A stretch of 64,000 bases of DNA from Bacillota bacterium (lineage in GTDB: Bacteria > Bacillota > Bacilli > Paenibacillales > NBRC-103111), in assembly GCA_023393235.1 (NCBI GenBank), contig JAEWMH010000038.1, positions 1 through 64,000 on the forward strand, written 5' to 3'. Under the pieces are notes generated by a model that saw only the letters and a program-made list of their open reading frames with translations, was not told the origin of the DNA and did no database searches. The position numbers and the translations under genes were made by a program. Below are positions 58,647 through 64,000 of this stretch, piece after piece. The first letter of the stretch is position 1; the number at the start of each line of letters is the position of its first letter.

Positions 58647-59219
58647 TTACGAATGTACCGTCAACAGACTGGATACGGATTTGCGTGCAACAGGCTCCGG
58701 AATCACCCGGGGATACCCGACATGGAGAACACCGGCGATTTTTTCTCCGTGGTGGATACCCACAGCCTCACGAAATTCGGGTTCGTAACCGTAGTGATTG
58801 GTTTTCCAGACTACGCCCACCCCTGCTTCCCAAGCCGCCAGCTGGAAGTTCTGGATCAGACAGCAGACCGCCGCGTAATCCTCATCCCAAACCTTCTGCC
58901 GGGGATCCTCCTTCAAAACCACAATCAGATGGGCTGGAACCTGCTCCAGATAATGCCGTTTGGGCTCCCCGTATTTGGCCCGCTCCTCTGTGGAATATGT
59001 TTCCACCATCGCCTGGGCGAAGGTTTTGCGGGACTCGCCTTGAAAGAGGATAAAGCGCCAGGGCTGGCGGTTCAGATGATTGGGCGCCCATACCGCCACA
59101 TCAAGCAGCTGCTCTATCAATTCCTGGGATACTGGCTCCTCCTTGAAAACCCGGATACTTCTCCGCTCCCGTATGATATCCGCAACAGGAGTTGCCGTTT
59201 TCTTCGCCGCTTGCTCCAT
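58647..59219 (-). CDS. Nitroreductase-family protein
   Basis: A 190-residue FMN-dependent reductase-fold protein. It opens RERRSIRVFKEEPVSQELIEQLLDVAVWAPNHLNRQPWRFIL, where the Arg-Arg-Ser FMN-binding stretch and PNHLNRQPW are family hallmarks. Its end is GVVWKTNHYGYEPEFREAVGI and IAGVLHVGYP. The start at 59219 follows GAGGAGGAG. It lies downstream of the FecCD permease genes in the iron locus (22 bases gap), so it might reduce ferric siderophore in the cytoplasm, but that is inference. Confidence 0.9.
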   Translation of the reverse strand: MEQAAKKTATPVADIIRERRSIRVFKEEPVSQELIEQLLDVAVWAPNHLNRQPWRFILFQGESRKTFAQAMVETYSTEERAKYGEPKRHYLEQVPAHLIVVLKEDPRQKVWDEDYAAVCCLIQNFQLAAWEAGVGVVWKTNHYGYEPEFREAVGIHHGEKIAGVLHVGYPRVIPEPVARKSVSSLLTVHS

Positions 59220-59241
59220 TCGATCTCCTCCTCTATGTAAA

Positions 59242-60285
59242 TCACTTATTCCGGTTTCTGTACAGCAAATATATGAAGAAAGGCGCCCCCACCATGGAGG
59301 TAAATACGCCAACAGGCACATCCAGCGGCAAAAAGAAGGTTCTCCCCGCCAAATCCGCCACCAGCACCGTCAGGGCACCCAGCAGTACGGAGACAGGCAG
59401 GAGTCTGGCAAAATTGGAGCCCACCAAACGCCTTGCCATATGGGGAGCCAGCAGCCCTACAAATCCCACATTGCCTGCCACCGAAACGGCGGATGCGGCA
59501 AGACCGACGCTGATCAGTAACAGTACCCGTCTTTTACTCTCCACAGGGCTACCTGCACTAATAGCTGTTTCATCCCCCAGCAGGCTGATAGTAACATGTC
59601 TGGCATAGAGAAACGCCAAAGGCAGCAGCACTGCTACCCATGGCAGGATGGTGGCCACATTGGTCCAATTGGCAGCATATACGGAGCCGGTCATCCATAC
59701 ATAGGCCATGGCTGCATCATTCCGCGGATTGAAGATAATCATCATCGTGGTGCCCGCCGAGGTTAAGGAAGACATACCGATGCCGATGAGGATTAACCGT
59801 ACGGGTGAGGCCCCGTTTTTCCATGCCAGAAGATACAGCAGCATGGAAACCAACACCCCGCCGGCGAAAGCAAAAACAGGCAGCCATCCGATGCCGCTCA
59901 ACCCAATTCCATAGGTCAGGAACAATACCGCCGCTACGGACGCGCCTCCCGTCACCCCGATAATATCCGGGGAAGCCATGGGATTGCGCAGTACCCCTTG
60001 CAGGATGGCACCTGAACCGGCCAAAGCAGCACCTGCCAAAAGCCCGGTCAGAATCCGGGGCAGCCGGAGCTTTTGCACTACCATAATATGAGCCTCGGAG
60101 CCGGAGCCGAAGAGAGCTGCCAGCACCCTGTCGGGCCGGATGAACATATCTCCCGCTCCAACACTGATTACAGCAGCCACAAATACTAGCACGAAGAGTC
60201 CGGCTGTAACCGCCAGAGCATGCCGGTTTTGTGCAGATCCGGAAACAGGAAGAGGTGCAGATTGCCGGGAAAGAAGACGTATCAT
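59242..60285 (-). CDS. FecCD-family iron-siderophore ABC permease
   Basis: A 347-residue permease with about nine membrane segments. Family stretches are RLPRILTGLLAGAALAGSGAILQGVLRNPMASPDIIGVTGGAS, GASPVRLILIGIGMSSL and NVGFVGLLAPHMARRLVGSNFARLLPVSVLLGALTVLVADLAGR. It is the second permease (FhuG-like position) of the uptake system and overlaps the preceding permease by ATGA. The start ATG at 60285 is preceded by only a weak site. Confidence 0.94.
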   Translation of the reverse strand: MIRLLSRQSAPLPVSGSAQNRHALAVTAGLFVLVFVAAVISVGAGDMFIRPDRVLAALFGSGSEAHIMVVQKLRLPRILTGLLAGAALAGSGAILQGVLRNPMASPDIIGVTGGASVAAVLFLTYGIGLSGIGWLPVFAFAGGVLVSMLLYLLAWKNGASPVRLILIGIGMSSLTSAGTTMMIIFNPRNDAAMAYVWMTGSVYAANWTNVATILPWVAVLLPLAFLYARHVTISLLGDETAISAGSPVESKRRVLLLISVGLAASAVSVAGNVGFVGLLAPHMARRLVGSNFARLLPVSVLLGALTVLVADLAGRTFFLPLDVPVGVFTSMVGAPFFIYLLYRNRNK

Positions 60286-61340
60286 GAGCGCATCATCCCC
60301 TTTCTGGCCGCATGGATGAAGAAAGGCGCGCCGATAAGCGCAGTCATTACCCCCACAGGCACCTCTTCCGGTACCATGATGAACCGGGCCGCCAAATCGG
60401 CGGAAACCAACAGCAAAGCACCCAGCAAGGCACTGCAGGGGATAACCCAGCGGTGGTCCACTCCCACCAAGTACCGCGCCAGATGGGGCACCACCACACC
60501 GATAAAACCGATCGGACCGGCAATGGACACACTAGCTCCTGCCAACACCAGCACAACCACCCCCAAGGCCGCCTTCAGCAGCAGGGTGCGCTGCCCCAAT
60601 CCTTGAGCCGTTTCCTCCCCCATCATCAGCACGTTCAGCTGCGGAGACAGAGCCCATGAGGATGCCAGAGCCACGGCCAGATAAGGCCAGCATTGGATGA
60701 GCATATCAGGCTCACGTCCGGCAATGGTTCCCGTAAGCCAGAACAGTACACTGCCCAGCCCTTGTTTGTTCAGCACCAGAATCCCCTGGGTGAAGGAGGA
60801 GAACAAAGCGGAGATGGCCGCTCCCGCCAGCAGAAGCCGCATGGGCGACAAACCACCCCTGCCCAAGGAACCCAGTGCAAACACAACTGCCGCCGCCAGC
60901 GCAGCACCGGCAAAGCCCATGGCCATCAGCACCGGCATGGAGCTGACGGAGAACATAACGGCGGCCAGCACTACAAAGAAGCTCGCCCCCGCATTAATCC
61001 CCAGAATCCCCGGCGAAGCCAGGGGGTTCCGGGTCAGGGTTTGCATGATGGCCCCCGCCACGGCCAAGCTGCTTCCTACAACGGCGGCAATCAAGGCCCG
61101 GGGAAGGCGGGTAGTGCGGATGATCATTTGCTCCATAATGGCCTCATTATAAGAAAACACCGCCGACCATCCCGTCTCCAGTCGGTAGCGGACTACTCCC
61201 AGGAGTAAGCTCCCGGCCATAGCAGAGGCCAGCAGTACCACAAGTCCCGCCAGCATAGTCCAGCGAAGAGTTTCCCTTCTGTTGTGAACCGTTTTATCTC
61301 CCGGCCAGTCCCGGGCTTTGTTTATCGCTGCATCCGGCAT
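60282..61340 (-). CDS. FecCD-family iron-siderophore ABC permease
   Basis: A 352-residue permease. The N-terminal cytoplasmic part (about 1-30) is longer than typical. Core blocks are RLPRALIAAVVGSSLAVAGAIMQTLTRNPLASPGILGINAGAS, GLSPMRLLLAGAAISALFSSFTQGIL and GPIGFIGVVVPHLARYLVGVDHRWVIPCSALLGALLLVSADLAAR. Together with the other FecCD protein it forms the membrane channel. No ATPase is encoded here. Confidence 0.94.
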   Translation of the reverse strand: MPDAAINKARDWPGDKTVHNRRETLRWTMLAGLVVLLASAMAGSLLLGVVRYRLETGWSAVFSYNEAIMEQMIIRTTRLPRALIAAVVGSSLAVAGAIMQTLTRNPLASPGILGINAGASFFVVLAAVMFSVSSMPVLMAMGFAGAALAAAVVFALGSLGRGGLSPMRLLLAGAAISALFSSFTQGILVLNKQGLGSVLFWLTGTIAGREPDMLIQCWPYLAVALASSWALSPQLNVLMMGEETAQGLGQRTLLLKAALGVVVLVLAGASVSIAGPIGFIGVVVPHLARYLVGVDHRWVIPCSALLGALLLVSADLAARFIMVPEEVPVGVMTALIGAPFFIHAARKGMMRS

Positions 61341-61373
61341 AATCTGTTCCTTTCCGCGTTCTATAAAAAATTC

Positions 61374-62381
61374 CTAACGGACACCTAGATACTTGTAAAG
61401 ATCATCCAGCATACCGTTGGCCGCCAGCACGCCGGCGCTTAGGTTCCATTTCACAACATCCACGGGATAATAATGTCCGCCCTTGCCCCCCTTCATAGTC
61501 CCCCATAAAGGATGGGTGGTCCATGAGGTATGGGCCTGTTTGTTGCCATCATCCCCTTCCTTGAATCGGGTAATATCAAAGATATAATCCCCGTCCAGCT
61601 GGGGCATTTGCTCCTTGGAGGTGAGGTTGACGACGGTTTTCCCCTCTACCTGCTGGGCCTTGGGGCGGGCCAGTCCCAGCTCCTGGAGGATCGTTCCGGC
61701 AAATCCCGTTATGTACATGCGGGCGCTGCCGTCACTTTCAAAGCGGATAATGGAGATTTCCGTAGAGCCCATGCTGCCCGCCTTTTGCTTAAATTCAGCG
61801 ACACGCTTCTCCCATTGCTCCAGAAGCTTGCCTGCCTCCTGGTCCATATACATGGCCTCAGCGCCCAGCTTCAGATTATTCTTCCAGTCAAACACATTCT
61901 CCGTCATTACCGTGGGAGCAATGCCGCTCAGCTGGGGATATATTTTCTCGTGACGGGATTTGGCGCCGATAATCAGATCGGGCTTCAAAGCCACAATCGC
62001 TTCAATATTCGGCTGTGTCTCTTCCCCCAGGTTCTTGACACCTTCCATCTTGTCCCGCAAAAACAGGTACCACGGCTTTTCCTCCCAGGATTCCACGGAC
62101 CCTACGGGCTTCACGCCCAAAGCCACTGCATTATCTGTCATGCCGTTAAATAAAACCACTACCCGCTCCGGTTTTTTCTTCAGCACCGTGGTGCCCATGG
62201 CATGCTTGATGCTCCGTTCGCTGCCCGTACCGGAGGCCGGTGCCGACGGTGAAGCACCGGCGGTGGCCGGCGAAGCCGCAGGCGTCCCGGCGGAGGCTTC
62301 CTCCGTTTGTGTGCTGCTGCCGCATGCAGCCAACCCCCACACCAGCAGAAGAGGCAATATAAACTTCCAACCTTTCAACAT
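61374..62381 (-). CDS. Iron-siderophore ABC transporter binding lipoprotein
   Basis: A 335-residue lipoprotein with signal peptide and lipobox LAAC (Cys about residue 20), then an Ala/Ser/Pro spacer. The mature fold is class III TroA/FhuD-like: KKKPERVVVLFNGMTDNAVALGVKPVGSVE and NIEAIVALKPDLIIGAKSRHEKIYPQLSGIAPTVM, with a long central helix. The ferric-siderophore ligand type cannot be read. The first gene of the locus, with an exact Fur palindrome about 60 bases before its ATG. Confidence 0.94.
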   Translation of the reverse strand: MLKGWKFILPLLLVWGLAACGSSTQTEEASAGTPAASPATAGASPSAPASGTGSERSIKHAMGTTVLKKKPERVVVLFNGMTDNAVALGVKPVGSVESWEEKPWYLFLRDKMEGVKNLGEETQPNIEAIVALKPDLIIGAKSRHEKIYPQLSGIAPTVMTENVFDWKNNLKLGAEAMYMDQEAGKLLEQWEKRVAEFKQKAGSMGSTEISIIRFESDGSARMYITGFAGTILQELGLARPKAQQVEGKTVVNLTSKEQMPQLDGDYIFDITRFKEGDDGNKQAHTSWTTHPLWGTMKGGKGGHYYPVDVVKWNLSAGVLAANGMLDDLYKYLGVR

Positions 62382-62437
62382 GAACGTAAATCCTCCCTTG
62401 CCTGCACTGCCTCTCTGGAGCAGCTGGCCTTAATGTT

Positions 62438-62456
62438 ATTGATAATCATTATCAAT
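62438..62456. promoter_or_regulatory. Consensus Fur box upstream of the siderophore uptake genes
   Basis: ATTGATAATCATTATCAAT is a perfect 19-base palindrome (one central base). It contains TGATAATCATTATCA, the exact Bacillus Fur 7-1-7 consensus. It lies 57-75 bases before the ATG of the binding lipoprotein, so iron strongly represses the whole uptake operon. Confidence 0.93.
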
Positions 62457-62549
62457 AATCATTACTATAGGGACATGCGGGTATTTTGTACATATCCGAT
62501 TTTATCCTTTTCATGCACCGATTTTGTCCTCACCCTCCTCCCCTCCCCC

Positions 62550-62580
62550 AAAAAAAGAAACCCGGCATTCACCGGGTTTC
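62550..62580 (-). terminator. Rho-independent terminator after the SGNH gene
   Basis: The minus strand reads GAAACCCGG-TGAATG-CCGGGTTTC followed by TTTTTTTGGG, 11 bases after the stop. Confidence 0.9.
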
Positions 62581-62591
62581 CTCGCAGCTCC

Positions 62592-63152
62592 TTACATATC
62601 CGGTACGGCCTCCGCCATCAACCGGTTGCCTTCAGCCTTCAGATGAAGGCCGTCGCTGTACAGCTCCCTGAGCTCCCCCGCATAGGCATCCATCTGACCA
62701 TAAAAATCCACTGTTTCTACCTTAAAGGCCTTGGCAAAGGCCTGAAGCTTCAGCCGCAGCTCCCCCAGCTCCAAATTCACCCGCCAGAAATCGGTTACTC
62801 CCGGCCAATACGATTCCGCCATATCCGGGATCACGGGAGGCTCCAAACCAAGCATGGGCACAATCCGGTGGTGGCGGGCATGGTGGATCATCGTAGCCAT
62901 ATTCGAACAAACTGTATCCGCGGACACCCGGAGGATCAGGTCATTGACCCCTCCGGTAATCAGAACCCGGGCAGGTGCTGCTTCAATCACATCCTGGCGG
63001 AAGCGGGACAGCATACCTGCGGAGGAATCGCCGTTGATTCCCAGGTTGAGAACCTCCCAGCCCGCTCTTTCCCCAAGCAGAGATACCCAAGCCTCATTTG
63101 CCTTGATTTTGAAGCCGCGGGTAAAGCTGTCGCCGAGACATACCATTTTCAT
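62592..63152 (-). CDS. SGNH/GDSL-family hydrolase
   Basis: A 186-residue cytoplasmic esterase-fold protein. Block I is CLGDSFTRG (catalytic Ser near residue 9), block II has NLGINGDSS (Gly oxyanion residue), block III is ITGGVNDL (Asn), and block V DGLHLKAEGN carries the Asp-His pair. The substrate is unknown. The start at 63152 follows GGAGGAAA; an in-frame ATG five codons earlier has no binding site of its own. Confidence 0.92.
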   Translation of the reverse strand: MKMVCLGDSFTRGFKIKANEAWVSLLGERAGWEVLNLGINGDSSAGMLSRFRQDVIEAAPARVLITGGVNDLILRVSADTVCSNMATMIHHARHHRIVPMLGLEPPVIPDMAESYWPGVTDFWRVNLELGELRLKLQAFAKAFKVETVDFYGQMDAYAGELRELYSDGLHLKAEGNRLMAEAVPDM

Positions 63153-63240
63153 GGTTATTTCCTCCATTCCATCTCATCCTAAAGTTCATATAGAGGCCAT
63201 TATACCGTAGATGGAGGAAGAATGCCCGGCTGCTTCCTTT

Positions 63241-64000
63241 TTACTCAAACCGGAACCACCCGAAATTAAACCTGGACCCCGGCAGGAACATAAATGTAAC
63301 CTTCTGAACCCCGGTTACCGGCTCCAGCGCAAAGCTCCTTTCCTCGTACCCCTCAGACCGGGTAAATTCAACCAGCTGCTGGCTTTCGCCTTCCTCGTGC
63401 TCAAACCGGATTCGAATGGTATTTTTGTCGATGGGGGAACTGCCGAACACCACCAGCCGGGACACCCCCGTGCTGCCGAAGTCCATTCCGCCATACTCCA
63501 GCGAAACGTTATTCCCGATCTCTTCCACCGCATCCGGGGTACGAATGAAGCTATCTCCATAAATCCGGTCGCATTCCGTGGCAAGGTTCAGTCCGAAGGC
63601 CCGGCTTTGACGGGTGAAGGAAAAACCTTTGAGGTGAATCTTTTGGCGCACCACAAACGCGAGGGAGGTGATTCCGGATAGCCGTTTGGAGAGCTTGTAG
63701 GTTTCCTCCTGATATGTATTCCACTTGGAGGGCTTCTGGTAAACCACATCCGCCACCAGCAAGCTTCCCTTCTCCCCCGGCATCCCCTCCCAGATCTGCA
63801 GGGGGTATTCCTCACTGGACAAGGCGAAAATGGGAAGGGTGATGGTATCCGAGCCATACGGCCCAAAGTCGAGGTTATGGAAACCCACCTGGGTTTCCAG
63901 CTCCCGGCTGGTGGCCACTCCCCGCTCGTTGCCGTTGCTGATTTCCCCTTTGCTGTAATCATACAGCCCGGCAGACACAAAACCGTACGGGTCCAGATAG
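63241..64000 (-). CDS. Glycoside hydrolase (family 2-like), C-terminal end, truncated by the window
   Basis: The last 253 codons of a larger protein whose start lies beyond base 64000; reading continues without a stop to the window end (YLDPYGFVSAGLYDYSKGEIS...). The part seen resembles the C-terminal beta-sandwich domains of Paenibacillus GH2-type beta-galactosidases and their carbohydrate-binding end: GSLLVADVVYQKPSKWNTYQEETYKLSKRLSGITSLAFVV, HLKGFSFTR, YGGMDFGSTGVSRLVVFG. No catalytic domain is in view, so the activity is uncertain. Confidence 0.75.
   Translation of the reverse strand, partial: YLDPYGFVSAGLYDYSKGEISNGNERGVATSRELETQVGFHNLDFGPYGSDTITLPIFALSSEEYPLQIWEGMPGEKGSLLVADVVYQKPSKWNTYQEETYKLSKRLSGITSLAFVVRQKIHLKGFSFTRQSRAFGLNLATECDRIYGDSFIRTPDAVEEIGNNVSLEYGGMDFGSTGVSRLVVFGSSPIDKNTIRIRFEHEEGESQQLVEFTRSEGYEERSFALEPVTGVQKVTFMFLPGSRFNFGWFRFE

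Overview
The window reads as chromosomal DNA of a spore-forming, Gram-positive Paenibacillus-like bacterium (Bacillota, Paenibacillaceae). The reasons are a cotE - mutS - mutL - miaA - hfq neighbourhood as in Bacillus, S-layer homology (SLH) and copper-amine-oxidase-like 'stalk' domains, strong GGAGG ribosome binding sites, YesM/YesN two-component proteins beside a pectin-sugar transporter, Fur boxes of the Bacillus type, and YxcD, YkpA and HxlR proteins. Most genes lie on the minus strand. No tRNA, rRNA, CRISPR array, prophage or insertion sequence was seen. Several patches (about 43.1-44.7, 47.4-50.2, 52.6-53.1 and 55.9-56.8 kb) look more AT-rich than their surroundings.

Layout. 1-11.9 kb: start of a class A penicillin-binding protein, then (in transcription order, right to left) cotE, a predicted amidoligase, mutS, an S41 processing protease, mutL, an RsmJ-like methyltransferase, miaA and hfq. 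11.9-12.9 kb: an aromatic-acid-exporter-type membrane protein. 13-21.1 kb: a plant cell-wall sugar locus with two ABC permeases, a solute-binding lipoprotein, a GH105 unsaturated glycuronyl hydrolase and a YesM/YesN kinase-regulator pair; no ATPase is encoded, so a shared one is probably used. 21.3-25 kb: a small unknown protein, a sulfonate/nitrate/thiamine-precursor-type ABC importer, and a divergent cupin gene separated from the importer by a perfect FNR/CRP-like palindrome. 25-27.7 kb: a HesB/YqkB-type protein, an M32 carboxypeptidase and a beta-carbonic anhydrase.

27.7-39.4 kb holds an envelope locus: DUF309 protein, OmpR-type regulator and kinase (overlapping genes), a palindromic intergenic repeat, then a lipoprotein, a MacA-like adaptor, a MacB-like ATPase and permease, an 853-residue secreted beta-rich protein and an SLH surface protein. 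39.5-44.7 kb: a Gly-rich membrane protein, YxcD, a GH18 hydrolase carrying six unfamiliar N-terminal repeats, an isoprenylcysteine-methyltransferase-like membrane protein, and an SLH surface-protein gene that appears split by a frameshift at a run of six T. 44.8-50.2 kb: a YyaL-type thioredoxin-fold protein, an HxlR regulator, an unrecognised two-gene unit, a cupin and a VOC protein.

50.4-56.8 kb: a multidomain secreted von Willebrand A protein, a toxin-antitoxin-like pair whose toxin seems to have lost its end, the ABC-F protein YkpA, an MBL-fold hydrolase and a stalk-domain protein. 57-62.5 kb: an iron-siderophore uptake locus (AraC regulator fused to a binding-protein domain, nitroreductase, two FecCD permeases, binding lipoprotein) with two Fur boxes, one of them an exact consensus palindrome. 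62.6-64 kb: an SGNH hydrolase and the C-terminal end of a glycoside hydrolase that continues past the window.

All assignments rest on reading translated sequence and motifs by eye; no database search was run.
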